A stretch of 64,000 nucleotides of DNA from Xenophilus aerolatus (GTDB taxonomy: Bacteria; Pseudomonadota; Gammaproteobacteria; Burkholderiales; Burkholderiaceae_C): assembly GCA_030418545.1 (NCBI GenBank), contig QAIB01000013.1:1-64000 (forward strand). The letters run 5' to 3'. Shown piece after piece: positions 10,651 through 20,375 of this stretch. The notes under the pieces are model-generated. The model was not told where the DNA came from. It did not search any database and saw only the letters and a list, made by a program, of their open reading frames with translations. A program made the position numbers and the translations under genes. Positions within the stretch are counted from its first letter, which is position 1; every line of letters begins with the position of its first letter.

Positions 10651-12759
10651 ATGAAGAGATGGAAACGTGCGTCCGGCGTGGCCTGCTGCGCGACCCTGGC
10701 GGGCTTCGCCGGGCTGGCGCCGGCACAGGCACCGGCAAGCGCGACGCCACAGACGCACCTGCCGCAGGTGCAGGTCCAGGGACCGCGCGACGCGACGATC
10801 GGCTCCGCCGACAGCGCCAGCGAAGGCGCGGCCGAGAAAGCGTCCTTCCAGTCCCGCCCCAAGCTTCGGCCCGGTGACATCGTCGAGGCCGTGCCGGGCG
10901 TCGTCGCCACGCAGCACTCGGGCGACGGCAAGGCCAACCAGTATTTCCTTCGAGGGTTCAACCTCGACCACGGCACCGACTTCGCCGTCACTGTCGACGG
11001 CATGCCCGTCAACATGCCGACGCACGGCCACGGACAGGGCTTCGCCGACCTCAACTTCCTCATCCCGGAGCTGGTCTCCGGGGTGCGCTATCGCAAGGGG
11101 CCGTACTTCGCCGACAGCGGCGACTTCTCGCTCGCGGGCAGCGCGTCGCTCGACTATGTGAGCGCGCTCGACAACCCCTTCGCCGAAGTGACGCTGGGCT
11201 CGCACAATTTCCGCCGCGTTCTCGCGGCCGGCTCGCGCACGGTGCAAGACCAGACCTGGCTCGGCGCCATCGAGCTCGAAGGCAACAACGGCCCTTGGGA
11301 CGTGCCCGAGCGGTTGCGCAAGGCCAATGCAGTGCTGCGCTATTCACAAGGCACGCCCTCTCGTGGCTTCAGCCTCACCGGCATGGCCTACCAGAGCCGC
11401 TGGAACTCGACCGATCAGGTGCCAGAGCGGCTGATCGACAGCGGCGAGCTCTCGCGCTTCGGCAGCTTGAACCCCACCGATGGTGGCCGCACGCGCAGGC
11501 TTTCGCTGTCGGGCCAGTGGTTCGACAAGGGACCGGAGGGCGAGACGAAGTTCAGCGCCTATGCGATCGACTACCGCTTCGACCTGTTCTCGGATTTCAC
11601 CTACTTCCTGAACAACCCCGAGCTGGGCGACCAATTCGAGCAGACCGACCGGCGCCGCGTGTTCGGCGCGCAGGGTTCGCACATGCGCCCCGTGAAGCTC
11701 GGCGGCCTGGACGGCATCCTGAGCTTCGGCGCCCAGTGGCGTGGCGACCGCATCGGCGAAGTGGGCCTGTACCCGACCGTGGTCCGCGGGCGCATCGGCA
11801 CGGTGCGTGACGACCAGGTGTCGCAGGATCTCGTTTCTGTGTACGGTCAGCAGCTTGTCAATTTCACGGACAGCTTCCGCGGCTATGTGGGACTGCGCGG
11901 CGACTGGCTGCGCTACGAGGTGCAGGGCCGTGAGCCGGTGTTCGGCGCCGCCAACAGCGGACGCGGCCACGATTCGCAGCTCAGCCCCAAGGCCGGTCTG
12001 GCCTGGACCGTGGGGCCCGCGCACGAGCTGTACCTCAACGCCGGCGTCGGCTTCCACAGCAACGACGTGCGCGGCGCGACCATCGCGGTTGATCCGCAGA
12101 GCGGCGACGCCGCGCAGCGCGTGCCTGCGCTGGTCAAGGGCAAGGGCGCTGAAGTCGGCTGGCGCTACCAGCCGTGGGACGGACTCACCGTGACCGCCGC
12201 ACTGTGGCAACTGCAGCTCGATTCCGAACTGGTGTACGTCGGCGATGCCGGCACGACGGAGCCCGGGCGCGCGAGCAAGCGACGGGGCATCGAGGCCACG
12301 TTGCGCTGGCAGGTCGATCCGAACTGGCGCCTCGAAGCCGATGCGGCCCTGTCGCGCGCCCGGTTCCGCGGCCTGGCACCCGATGGCGAAGGCAACTACA
12401 TCGACAACGCGGTCGAGCGCGTGATCGCGGCCGGTGTGGTGTGGCAGCACGGTCCATGGACCAGTTCCTTGCGGCTGCGCTACATGGGCCCGCGCGCACT
12501 GGACACGCTGGACACCGTGCGCTCACGCTCGCTGACGGTGTTGAACTTCGGCGCGACCTATGCGGTCAACCGGCGACTGACGCTCGGGTTGCAGATGTTC
12601 AATCTGACCGGCAAGAAGGGCAACGACATCGAGTACTGGTATGCCTCGTGCTCGGCACGCGAGGTGGTCAGCGGCGCATGTAGGTCGGGCATCAACGACC
12701 GCCATGTGCATCCGATGGAGCCACGGAGCGTGCGGATGTCGGCTCGCTGGAGCTTCTAG
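10651..12759 (+). CDS. TonB-dependent outer-membrane receptor, probable nickel/metallophore uptake
   Basis: The 702-residue product starts with a signal peptide (MKRWKRASGVACCATLAGFA ... AQA), has a TonB plug domain (RPGDIVEAVPGVVATQHSGD, YFLRGFNLDHGTDFAVTVDG) and a long beta-barrel ending in the aromatic RMSARWSF. Such receptors import scarce substrates through the outer membrane using TonB. The NikR operator just upstream indicates nickel-dependent repression and hence a role in nickel (or Ni-chelate) uptake; substrate identity is inferred from this context only. His-rich motifs in the plug (PTHGHGQGF) and the end (NDRHVHPME) could contact metal. No inner-membrane nickel permease is in the window. 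Confidence 0.85.
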   Translation: MKRWKRASGVACCATLAGFAGLAPAQAPASATPQTHLPQVQVQGPRDATIGSADSASEGAAEKASFQSRPKLRPGDIVEAVPGVVATQHSGDGKANQYFLRGFNLDHGTDFAVTVDGMPVNMPTHGHGQGFADLNFLIPELVSGVRYRKGPYFADSGDFSLAGSASLDYVSALDNPFAEVTLGSHNFRRVLAAGSRTVQDQTWLGAIELEGNNGPWDVPERLRKANAVLRYSQGTPSRGFSLTGMAYQSRWNSTDQVPERLIDSGELSRFGSLNPTDGGRTRRLSLSGQWFDKGPEGETKFSAYAIDYRFDLFSDFTYFLNNPELGDQFEQTDRRRVFGAQGSHMRPVKLGGLDGILSFGAQWRGDRIGEVGLYPTVVRGRIGTVRDDQVSQDLVSVYGQQLVNFTDSFRGYVGLRGDWLRYEVQGREPVFGAANSGRGHDSQLSPKAGLAWTVGPAHELYLNAGVGFHSNDVRGATIAVDPQSGDAAQRVPALVKGKGAEVGWRYQPWDGLTVTAALWQLQLDSELVYVGDAGTTEPGRASKRRGIEATLRWQVDPNWRLEADAALSRARFRGLAPDGEGNYIDNAVERVIAAGVVWQHGPWTSSLRLRYMGPRALDTLDTVRSRSLTVLNFGATYAVNRRLTLGLQMFNLTGKKGNDIEYWYASCSAREVVSGACRSGINDRHVHPMEPRSVRMSARWSF

Positions 12760-12794
12760 CGCGCGAGATCAAGGGCGGCTCGACCCCCGCGCCC

Positions 12795-13775
12795 TCAGCC
12801 CTCGGTGCGCAAGGTACCGCTGTGGGCCTCCACCTCGGCACGCCAGTCGGAATCCTGCACCAGCGCCAGCGCCGCCTCCAGCGTGCGCGACGGCCGCACC
12901 GCCGCGGGCGCCATGAAGCCCAGCGGCGTGCGCACCTCGGGGCCGACCAGCGGCAGGGCCTCCAGGTCGGCATGGCGGCGCACGGTATCGACCATGGCGC
13001 CGGGCAGGATGGCGCAGACCTCGCCGTCCTGCACCGCCAGCGCGAGGGTGAGCACCGAGTTGGTCTCGATGGCGGGCCGCACGCGCCCGGCGCCGGCGGT
13101 GGCGAAGGCCGCGTCGACGATGGCGCGGTTGTGCATCTCGGGCGTGAGCAGCACCAGCGGCAGCGTCGCCGCCTCGGCCCAGCCGATGGGCGCGGCAAGG
13201 CGCAGGCCGTCGCCAGCCTTGCCCTTGCCCGGCCCCTTCCGTCGCCGCAACAGAAAGTAGTGCTCCACCGTCTGCGGCCAGGCCTGCAGCCGCGCTGCCT
13301 GGCCCTTCTTGCCGCGCGCGTCCATGCGTTCGATGTAGCCGAGCGCCAGGTCCAGCGCGAGCGCATCGAGGCCCGCCTCCAGTTCCACCGAGCTCATCGA
13401 CAGCACCGTGGGCACGATGCCCGGGTGCCGCGCGCGCAGCCGGGCGGCAAAGCGCGTGAGCAGCGGCATGGCCGTGGGCACGGCCGCCATGCGCAGGTGG
13501 CCGCGCGGATGGTCGACTTCGCTGCGCAGCTGCTGCTGCAGCCGCTCGTGCTCGTGCAGCATGCGGTGCGCACTGGCCAGCACGGTCTCGCCTTCCGGCG
13601 TGAGGCCGGCGAAGCTGCGGCCCCGGCGCACGATGACGACGCCGAATTCCTCTTCCAGCGCCCGCAGCGCGTTCGACAACGCGGGCTGCGTGATGTGGCA
13701 GGCCGCGGCCGCGCGGCCGAAGTGGCGGTGCTCGCTCAGCGCGGCCAGGTAGCGCAGCGAGGCAAGCAGGTTCAT
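12795..13775 (-). CDS. LysR-family transcriptional regulator
   Basis: The 326-residue protein has an N-terminal winged HTH (SEHRHFGRAAAACHITQPAL, SNALRALEEEFGVVIVRR) and a periplasmic-binding-like effector domain. It starts 16 bases after the stop of apbC and is probably cotranscribed with it. LysR genes of this type are often found near formate dehydrogenase clusters in this bacterial group, but none is adjacent here and the target is unknown. It converges with the TonB receptor gene, with 35 bases between the stops and no clear terminator. Confidence 0.9.
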   Translation of the reverse strand: MNLLASLRYLAALSEHRHFGRAAAACHITQPALSNALRALEEEFGVVIVRRGRSFAGLTPEGETVLASAHRMLHEHERLQQQLRSEVDHPRGHLRMAAVPTAMPLLTRFAARLRARHPGIVPTVLSMSSVELEAGLDALALDLALGYIERMDARGKKGQAARLQAWPQTVEHYFLLRRRKGPGKGKAGDGLRLAAPIGWAEAATLPLVLLTPEMHNRAIVDAAFATAGAGRVRPAIETNSVLTLALAVQDGEVCAILPGAMVDTVRRHADLEALPLVGPEVRTPLGFMAPAAVRPSRTLEAALALVQDSDWRAEVEAHSGTLRTEG

Positions 13776-13791
13776 GCGAACAGTGGCAGTG

Positions 13792-14886
13792 TCAGGTGGT
13801 CTTGCTGACGGTAATGGTCGGGAACTTGGCGCTGAAGTCCTTGGCCTTCTGCGCCACGCTCACCGCCACCTGGCGCGCCACTTCGCGGTACAGGCCTGCC
13901 GCCTCGCTCTCGGGCGCCGCCACCACCGTGGGCGTACCGCTGTCGGCCTGCTCGCGGATGGCCAGCGCCAGGGGCAGCGCGCCCAGGTAGGGCATGCCGT
14001 ACTCGGCGGCCATCTTCTTGCCGCCCTCGGCGCCGAAGATGTGCTCGACGTGGCCGCAGTTCGTGCACACGTGCACCGCCATGTTCTCGACGATGCCGAG
14101 GATGGGCACGCCCACCTTCTCGAACATCTTGATGCCCTTGCGGGCGTCGAGCAGCGCAATGTCCTGCGGCGTGGTGACGATCACCGCGCCGGTGATCGGC
14201 ACGCGCTGACTCAGCGTGAGCTGGATGTCGCCGGTGCCGGGCGGCATGTCGACGACGAGGTAGTCCAGGTCCTTCCAGTTGGTCTGGCGCAGCATCTGCT
14301 CCAGCGCCTGCGTGGCCATGGGGCCGCGCCAGATCATGGCCTGGTCGGCATCGACGAGGAAGCCGATCGACATGACCTGCACGCCGTGGTTGACGATCGG
14401 CTCCATGCTCTTGCCGTCGGTGCTCTCGGGCTTGCGGCCCTGCAGGCCCATCATCAGCGACTGGCTGGGGCCGTAGATGTCGGCATCGAGCAGACCCACC
14501 GTGGCGCCTTCGGCCGCGAGCGCCAGCGCCAGGTTGGCGGCAGTGGTGCTCTTGCCCACGCCGCCCTTGCCCGAGGCGACGGCGACGATGTTCTTCACGT
14601 TGGGCATCAGCTGCACGCCGCGCTGCACGGAGTGGCTCACGACGTTCAGCTTGAAGTTCACCGAGACGTTGCCCACGCCCGGCACGGTGCGCGCGGCCTC
14701 GACCAGCGCCTTGCGCAGGGCGGCATGCTGGCTCTTCGCGGGGTAGCCGAGTTCGATGTCGAAGGCGACGTCCGCGCCGTCGATCTGCAGGTTCTGGAGG
14801 GATTTGCCGGCCGCGAGGGGCTTGCCGGTGTTCGGGTCCACGACGGCCTGGAGCGCGTTCTGAAGGACCTCTGGGGTAACTGCCAT
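13792..14886 (-). CDS. apbC: Mrp/ApbC iron-sulfur cluster carrier ATPase
   Basis: The 364-residue protein carries an N-terminal MIP18-like domain (about residues 1-90) and a ParA/MinD-type P-loop ATPase with the deviant Walker A GKGGVGKST, then DADIYGPSQ. The C-terminal CTNC motif (VCTNCGHVEHIFG) is the known Fe-S binding site of the family. It delivers Fe-S clusters to cytosolic apoproteins, which fits the presence of aconitase and Fe-S dehydratases nearby, though not as an operon. The ATG at 14886 has GGAG upstream. It is divergent from the patatin gene, with 42 bases between. Confidence 0.95.
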   Translation of the reverse strand: MAVTPEVLQNALQAVVDPNTGKPLAAGKSLQNLQIDGADVAFDIELGYPAKSQHAALRKALVEAARTVPGVGNVSVNFKLNVVSHSVQRGVQLMPNVKNIVAVASGKGGVGKSTTAANLALALAAEGATVGLLDADIYGPSQSLMMGLQGRKPESTDGKSMEPIVNHGVQVMSIGFLVDADQAMIWRGPMATQALEQMLRQTNWKDLDYLVVDMPPGTGDIQLTLSQRVPITGAVIVTTPQDIALLDARKGIKMFEKVGVPILGIVENMAVHVCTNCGHVEHIFGAEGGKKMAAEYGMPYLGALPLALAIREQADSGTPTVVAAPESEAAGLYREVARQVAVSVAQKAKDFSAKFPTITVSKTT

Positions 14887-14928
14887 GGGGAAAGCTCCGA
14901 AGTGGCGCGTAGTCTACGGGCTGCCTCC

Positions 14929-16194
14929 ATGCCGCATCCGCCCGCCTCCGCAAGCCCCTCCCACGCGCCCGATGCCGCTTCGCCCGCGGGGCTGCTGCTC
15001 ACCGGCGGCGGTGCCCGCGCCGCCTACCAGGTGGGCGTGCTGGAGGCGCTGGCCGACCTGCGGCGCGAGGCCGGGCGGCAGCAGGCCGGCAACCCTTTTC
15101 CCATCATCACCGGCACCTCGGCCGGCGCCATCAATGCGGCGGCGCTGGCCTGCGGCGCGGCGGACTTCGACCACGCGGTGCGCCATATCGCCGACGTGTG
15201 GCAGCAGTTCCGGCCCGAGCAGGTGTACCGTGCCGACGGCCTGCACCTGCTCGACGTGGCGGGCCGCTGGCGCATGCTCTACGGGCTGGCGCGGCTGCTG
15301 GCGCGCTGGCGGCGCGAGCAGCCGCGCTCGCTGCTCGACAACACGCCGCTGGCGGACCTGCTGCAGCAGCTGGTGCCGCTCGACCGCCTGCCGCGCCTGA
15401 TGCAGGACGGCCACCTGCGCGCGCTGGCCGTCACGGCCTCGAGCTACAGCTCGGGCGAACACTTCACCTTCTACCAGTCGGCCGTGCCGATGCAGCCCTG
15501 GGTGCGCTCGCAGCGGCAGGCGGTGCCGGGGCCGATCACGCATGCGCACCTGCTCGCGTCCTCGGCCATTCCCTTCGTCTTCCCGGCCACGGCCATCGCG
15601 CATGCGGGCCACACGGAGTATTTCGGCGACGGGTCGATGCGCCAGTCGGCGCCCATCGCGGCGGCGATCCACCTGGGCGCGCGGCGCGTGCTGGTGGTGG
15701 GCGCGGGCCGGCTGCACGAGCCGCAGGCCTCGCACGGGCCCAACACGCTGGCCGGCTATCCCACGCTGGCGCAGATCGCGGGGCATGCGATGTCGAGCAT
15801 CTTCCTCGACGCGCTGGCGGTGGACGTGGAACGCCTGCAGCGCATCAACCAGACGCTGGCGCTGATTCCGCCCGAGGCGCGCCGCGACACGCACCTGCGG
15901 CCCGTCGAGCTGCTGGTGATCGCGCCGTCGGAGCGCATCGACGTGATCGCCGCGCGGCATGTGAACGCCCTGCCCGGCGTGGTGCGGCGCGCCTTCGGCC
16001 ACCGCGGCCCCGCCAACGGCGACGGCGCGAAGGCCGCCCAGTCGTCGGCGCTGGCCAGCTACCTGCTGTTCGACACCGGCTTCACGCGCGAGCTGATGGC
16101 GCTGGGGCGGGCCGACACGCTGGCCCGGCGCGAGGCGGTGCGGCGCTTCTTCGGCTGGGACGAGGCGCCGGCCGCCCGATCGTCACGAACGTGA
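14929..16194 (+). CDS. Patatin-like phospholipase
   Basis: The 421-residue protein has the patatin signature: oxyanion loop GGGARAAYQ, nucleophile elbow GTSAGA and the catalytic aspartate in FGDGSMRQ. These enzymes hydrolyse acyl esters of lipids with a Ser-Asp dyad. No signal peptide is evident, and the first 20 residues are Pro/Ala/Ser-rich, so it is probably cytosolic or membrane-associated. The start at 14929 is the ATG closest to the domain; no strong Shine-Dalgarno precedes it. The gene is divergent from apbC and converges with the NTF2-like gene. Confidence 0.9.
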   Translation: MPHPPASASPSHAPDAASPAGLLLTGGGARAAYQVGVLEALADLRREAGRQQAGNPFPIITGTSAGAINAAALACGAADFDHAVRHIADVWQQFRPEQVYRADGLHLLDVAGRWRMLYGLARLLARWRREQPRSLLDNTPLADLLQQLVPLDRLPRLMQDGHLRALAVTASSYSSGEHFTFYQSAVPMQPWVRSQRQAVPGPITHAHLLASSAIPFVFPATAIAHAGHTEYFGDGSMRQSAPIAAAIHLGARRVLVVGAGRLHEPQASHGPNTLAGYPTLAQIAGHAMSSIFLDALAVDVERLQRINQTLALIPPEARRDTHLRPVELLVIAPSERIDVIAARHVNALPGVVRRAFGHRGPANGDGAKAAQSSALASYLLFDTGFTRELMALGRADTLARREAVRRFFGWDEAPAARSSRT

Positions 16195-16253
16195 CGAATT
16201 CGGCCGCAACGCCCGGCTGGCGAGGGCTGCAGGCCGATTGCACTTTCTCTTTT

Positions 16254-16667
16254 TCAGGCCTTCTTGGCGGCCCTGGCCGCCTGCGCCTCGAGCATCGCGG
16301 CCATCTTCTGGTGGATCAACTGGATCGCCTTGAGCGGGCGGATCATGACCTTGAAGGCAGTGACGCGGCCCTCGGCGTTCCACGTGATCATGTCGATGCC
16401 GTTGACGCTGATGCCGTCGATGACGACCTCGAACTCGAGCACCGCGTGGTCCTCGGCGACCGTCTCGCGCACGTAGCGGAAGCTGTCGTTGAAGAACACG
16501 TCGAAGGCGGCGCGCAGGTACGCGGCCGTGATGCGCGTGCCCACCTGCGGCGTGTGGACGACGGGCGAATGGAACACGGCCTCGTCCGCCAGCAGCGTGT
16601 CGAGGCCGGCCATGTCGCGTTCGCGCACCAGGCGGTGCCAGGTGGCCAGGGCGGCGGGGGTGCTCAT
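16254..16667 (-). CDS. NTF2-like (SnoaL-type) protein
   Basis: The 137-residue product has the NTF2-like alpha+beta barrel pattern (WHRLVRERDMAGLDTLLADE, AVFHSPVV, then alternating strands VLEFEVVIDGISVNGIDMIT). Family members are small ligand-binding proteins or enzymes of varied function, so no reaction is assigned. The ATG at 16667 has AAGGAG 7 bases upstream. It starts 74 bases after the serine hydrolase stop on the same strand. The C-terminal helix ends in an Ala/Lys-rich tail. Confidence 0.8.
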   Translation of the reverse strand: MSTPAALATWHRLVRERDMAGLDTLLADEAVFHSPVVHTPQVGTRITAAYLRAAFDVFFNDSFRYVRETVAEDHAVLEFEVVIDGISVNGIDMITWNAEGRVTAFKVMIRPLKAIQLIHQKMAAMLEAQAARAAKKA

Positions 16668-16741
16668 GAATCGTCTCCTTGCGTGTTGGAAGCAGGCGGC
16701 ACGGTAGCGCAGGCAGTGCCGGACGCCGGTCCGCTGCGCGA

Positions 16742-17899
16742 CTAACCCGCCTCCACGAAGCGGCGCATCGCCTGCACCGCCCGCAGCGTGAGCGCCGTGG
16801 CGTCGCCGTCCAGCGCCTGCGGGTAGGCCGAGAGCTTGGCGATGACCAGGTCGCGCGCCGCATCCACGAACACGTGCTGGCCGTGGATGCCCATGGCGAA
16901 GACCAGCGGCTGCTCGCCGTCGAGCACGTACCAGCCGCTGCGGTAGTGCATGGGCAGGCGGCCGAAGGCCTGGGCGAATTCGCCCGCGGCCCAGGCCTCG
17001 CGGTCGCCCTCGACGGCGATGTCGGCGATCCATTCCTCGGGCACGACCTGCGTGCCGCCACGACGGCCGCCGTCGAGCATCAGCTGCCCGATGCGCGCGA
17101 AGTCGTGCAAGGTGCTGCACAGGCCGCCGGTGGCGCGCGGTGCGCCTTCCCAGTCGAGCGTCAGGGCCGCATCGTGCTCGGCGCCGAGCGGGCGCCAGAG
17201 CCGATCCGACAGCAAGTCGGCCAGCGGCGCGCCGCCCGCACGCTCCAGCACCCAGCCCAGCAGGTCGGTGTTGGCCGACACGTAGCGAAAGGGCCCGCCG
17301 TGCGCCGGCTCGCGCGCCGGCAGGCCGGCCAGGAAGCGGTGCAGCCCCTCGCGCGGCGTGCCCTCGGGCACCGGGTCCCAGCCGGTGGCGGCGGCATAGC
17401 GGCGCAGGTCCTCGGTGTCCAGCCGCGCATCGGCGCGCATGTCGAGCAGCTGGCGCACGGTGGCGCCCGCGTAGCCGGTATGGGCCGCTTCGGGCACGTA
17501 CAGCGTGGCCGGCGCCTCCATGTCGAGCCGGCCCTCGCCGGCCAGCACGCCGCACAGCAGGCCGACCGCGGACTTGGTGGCCGACATCAGGATGTGCACG
17601 GTCGAGGGCGTCATGCCTTCGTCCCACCACTCGCCCACGACGCGCCCGTGCCGCAGCACGAGCAGGCCGTCGCTGTGGGTGCGGCGCAGAAAGGTCTCCA
17701 GGTCCAGCGGCGTGCCGCGCGCATCGACGCGGAAGGCCGACCAGTCGATGGGCGCCTCGGGCAGCGGCGCGGCCTGCGCCGGGTCGTGCGCCACCACGGC
17801 GGTGGACAGGATCGCCGGCACCTGCCGGAAGGCGAGGCGTTGGTGGGGCGGCTGGCGCCAGTCGGCGAGGGTGGGCGATGCGGGAGGGGTCGAACTCAT
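16742..17899 (-). CDS. Class C beta-lactamase-fold serine hydrolase
   Basis: The 385-residue protein shows the penicillin-binding/class C fold with SxxK in MSATKSAVG (nucleophile Ser), the tyrosine motif in FRYVSANTDLLG, and a C-terminal HGQ triad-like box (GIHGQHVF). It resembles esterases and 6-aminohexanoate-dimer hydrolases rather than true beta-lactamases. No signal peptide is visible, so it is likely cytoplasmic. The substrate is unknown. It lies on the same strand as the NTF2-like gene and the small membrane protein gene upstream. Confidence 0.85.
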   Translation of the reverse strand: MSSTPPASPTLADWRQPPHQRLAFRQVPAILSTAVVAHDPAQAAPLPEAPIDWSAFRVDARGTPLDLETFLRRTHSDGLLVLRHGRVVGEWWDEGMTPSTVHILMSATKSAVGLLCGVLAGEGRLDMEAPATLYVPEAAHTGYAGATVRQLLDMRADARLDTEDLRRYAAATGWDPVPEGTPREGLHRFLAGLPAREPAHGGPFRYVSANTDLLGWVLERAGGAPLADLLSDRLWRPLGAEHDAALTLDWEGAPRATGGLCSTLHDFARIGQLMLDGGRRGGTQVVPEEWIADIAVEGDREAWAAGEFAQAFGRLPMHYRSGWYVLDGEQPLVFAMGIHGQHVFVDAARDLVIAKLSAYPQALDGDATALTLRAVQAMRRFVEAG

Positions 17900-17930
17900 C
17901 GGCCGAATCTACCGCCGATCGCGCAACCCT

Positions 17931-18365
17931 TCAGGACGGGAAGAGCTTCAACGTCCACCACACGTTCAACGCCAGCACCGCCAACGCCAGCAGCATCAGC
18001 ACCAGCAGCGCCCGGCTGCGGCGGCCGGTGGCCAGCTGCCAGCCCCCGCCGAGCGCGCTGAAGACGCCGACCGCCGCCACGCATGCGAAGAGCACCAGCG
18101 CCTGCCGGCCCTGCGCCGCGGTGCCGGTGAAGCGGCTGCCGTCCGCGTCGGGCACGCCGGGGTTCAGCATGCCGGGCGCGAGCCGCCAGGCGATCACTGC
18201 CATGCCCACAGCCAGCAGCAGCCCGATGACGAGGCTGATCGCGCCGAGCACGGCCACCTGGCGGGCCGAGCGCATGGGCTTGCCGCAGCGCGAACAGGTG
18301 GCGGTCGGCACCTCGGCGGCATGGCCGCAGGCGAGCGAGAAACAGACGGCAGCGGGCTTGGTCAT
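17931..18365 (-). CDS. Small membrane protein with N-terminal zinc-ribbon-like cysteines
   Basis: The 144-residue product begins with a Cys-rich head (CGHAAEVPTATCSRCGKPM) that could bind zinc, followed by three hydrophobic segments (AISLVIGLLLAVGMAVIAW, LVLFACVAAVGVFSALGG, LLVLMLLALAVLALNVWW). It is a predicted inner-membrane protein of unknown function. The ATG at 18365 is chosen because the Cys-rich head begins there; longer in-frame sequence upstream is Arg/Ala-rich and not protein-like. It follows yceH on the same strand with 71 bases between. Confidence 0.65.
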   Translation of the reverse strand: MTKPAAVCFSLACGHAAEVPTATCSRCGKPMRSARQVAVLGAISLVIGLLLAVGMAVIAWRLAPGMLNPGVPDADGSRFTGTAAQGRQALVLFACVAAVGVFSALGGGWQLATGRRSRALLVLMLLALAVLALNVWWTLKLFPS

Positions 18366-18436
18366 GGCCGGGATTGGGCCACCGCGGCGCCCGGCTGCCA
18401 ATGCGCCGGCCGCGCTAGCACGTTCGGCCGTCGCGC

Positions 18437-19144
18437 CTATGCGGGATCGACAGGCGCGATGCCCAGTTCGGTACACACCCGTTCGAGCGTGGCGCGCAGC
18501 GTGGCCACCTCGGCTTCGAGCTGCGTGACCCGCTCCTGCAGCGCACTGCCGGCGGGCTCGGGGCGCGCGGTGGCGGCAGGCGCCGCGGCGAGCAGTTCCT
18601 CGGACGGCGGGCCGGCCAGCAGGTGCATCCAGCGGCTCTCGCGCGCGCCGGGCAGCCGCGGCAGCTTGGCCACCAGGGCGCCGGCCGGCCGCTCGGCCAG
18701 CTCGTCGAGGAAGGCCTCCACCGAGGAGATGTCGGCGAAGTTGTGCATGCGGTCGCTGGCGATGCGCAGCTCGCCCGCGGTCTGCGGGCCGCGCAGCATC
18801 AGCACCGCCAGCAGGATGACCGATTGCGAAGGCAGCTTGAGCACGCGGTCGGCGTTGTGGCCGTAACGCATCGCGCGGCCGCCGCTCGACTCGGTCACCA
18901 GCGCGTGGGCGCGCAGCCCCTCGAGCGCGGCCTGCACCTGCGCGTCGGACAGCTCGAGCACCGGGTGGCGGCTGGTCTTCTGGTTGCAGCCGGCCACCAG
19001 GCTGTTGAGCGTCAGCGGATAGGTGTCGGGCACCGTGCGCTGTTTTTCGATCAGCACGCCGAGCACGCGCGTCTCGGCGGCATCGAGCGTCCAGCCCGGG
19101 CCGGATGCGGCCGCGGGCGCCGTTGCGTCGGGCGTCTCGCTCAA
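18437..19144 (-). CDS. yceH: YceH family (DUF480) protein
   Basis: The 235-residue protein matches the YceH family: tandem winged helices with LGVLIEKQRTVPDTYPLTLN, NQKTSRHPVLELSDAQVQAA and MLRGPQTAGELRIASDRMH, followed by a C-terminal coiled coil (residues about 200-230). The function of the family is unclear. There is no ATG near the domain start; a TTG at 19144 (L-S-E-T) lies 5 bases beyond the upstream dehydrogenase stop, with GAAGG just before, so a TTG start and translational coupling are inferred. Confidence 0.85.
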   Translation of the reverse strand: MSETPDATAPAAASGPGWTLDAAETRVLGVLIEKQRTVPDTYPLTLNSLVAGCNQKTSRHPVLELSDAQVQAALEGLRAHALVTESSGGRAMRYGHNADRVLKLPSQSVILLAVLMLRGPQTAGELRIASDRMHNFADISSVEAFLDELAERPAGALVAKLPRLPGARESRWMHLLAGPPSEELLAAAPAATARPEPAGSALQERVTQLEAEVATLRATLERVCTELGIAPVDPA

Positions 19145-19149
19145 CGCCG

Positions 19150-20178
19150 TCAGCCCTTCAGCCGAGCGACCAGCGCCTGCGTGAAGGCCGCCGTGTTGGC
19201 CGTGCCGCCCAGGTCGCCGGTGCGCACCTTGTCGACGTTCAGCGTCTGGTCGATGCCGGTGCGCAGGCGCTGCGCGAGGTCGGTGCGCTGCACGTGGTCG
19301 AGCATCTGCGCCGCGGCCAGCATCAGCGCGATCGGGTTGGCGATGCCCTTGCCCGCGATGTCGGGCGCCGAGCCATGCACGGCCTCGAAGATGGCCGCGT
19401 CCGCGCCTATGTTGGCGCCCGGCGCCATGCCCAGGCCGCCCACCAGGCCGGCCACCAGGTCGGACAGGATGTCGCCGAACAGGTTGGTCGTGACCACGGT
19501 GTCGAACTGCCAGGGGTTGAGCACCAGCTTCATCGCGCAGGCGTCGACGATCATGGTCTCGAACTGGAACTTGCCCTGGTACTTCTCGGCGTAGAGCTGC
19601 TCGGCCGTCTCCAGGAAGATGCCCGTGAGCGCCTTCATGATGTTCGCCTTGTGCACCACCGTGACCTTCTTGCGGCCCTGCGAGATGGCGGCCTGGAAGG
19701 CGTAGTCGAGGATGCGGTGGCAGCCCTGGCGGGTGTTGATGCCGGTGGCCATGGCCACGGCGTGCGGGTCGCCGTCGATGCGCACGTAGTGCTCGTGGCC
19801 GATGTACAGGCCCTCGAGGTTCTCGCGCACCACCAGCAGGTCGATGTTGTCGAAGCGGCCGCCGGGAATGATGGTGCGCGCCGGGCGCACGTTGGCGAAG
19901 AGCTGGAACTCCTCGCGCAGGCGCACGTTGGAGCTGCGGTAGCCGCCTCCCGAGGGCGTCTCCAGCGGGCCCTTGAGCGCCAGGCGCGTCTTGCGGATCG
20001 AATCGAGCGTGGCCTTGGGCAGCGGGTCGCCGGCGGCCTTCACGCCGCCGAGGCCGGCGATCTGGGAATCCCACTCGAAGGGCGCGCCCAGGGCGTCGAG
20101 CGCGGCCAGGGTGGCGTCCATGATCTCGGGGCCGATGCCGTCGCCGGGGATCAGGGTGGCAGGGATGCGGGTGGTCAT
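19150..20178 (-). CDS. Isocitrate/isopropylmalate dehydrogenase family, probable NAD-type isocitrate dehydrogenase
   Basis: The 342-residue protein is a short-type beta-decarboxylating dehydrogenase ([74 protein letters not shown]). The substrate-loop serine/asparagine pattern SSNVRLR and the overall length favour NAD-dependent isocitrate dehydrogenase over LeuB. It would convert isocitrate to 2-oxoglutarate in the TCA cycle, in keeping with acnA at the start of the window. The ATG at 20178 follows an AGAGAG-type ribosome site. yceH is coupled downstream. It is divergent from metG. Confidence 0.88.
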   Translation of the reverse strand: MTTRIPATLIPGDGIGPEIMDATLAALDALGAPFEWDSQIAGLGGVKAAGDPLPKATLDSIRKTRLALKGPLETPSGGGYRSSNVRLREEFQLFANVRPARTIIPGGRFDNIDLLVVRENLEGLYIGHEHYVRIDGDPHAVAMATGINTRQGCHRILDYAFQAAISQGRKKVTVVHKANIMKALTGIFLETAEQLYAEKYQGKFQFETMIVDACAMKLVLNPWQFDTVVTTNLFGDILSDLVAGLVGGLGMAPGANIGADAAIFEAVHGSAPDIAGKGIANPIALMLAAAQMLDHVQRTDLAQRLRTGIDQTLNVDKVRTGDLGGTANTAAFTQALVARLKG

Positions 20179-20375
20179 CTGCGGTTCTCTCTGGAATGAG
20201 GCTGGGAACGAGGCCCGCAGCATACGCCGCGGACCTTTCAGGCAGCCGTCAAATCCCGGGCCGCCCACCTGGACCATCGCCCCACGACGGTGCGCACGTC
20301 GGCCCCCACCTAAAATGTCGGCCTCCCCGCGGCGCGCCTGCCGTCGCCCTCTCAGCCTATCCAGCGCCTCCCCCG

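Noticed and set aside
16742-17899. Beta-lactamase resistance gene
   Set aside because: SATK/Y-S/HGQ motifs and absence of a signal peptide fit esterase or amide-hydrolase homologues, not a secreted beta-lactamase.
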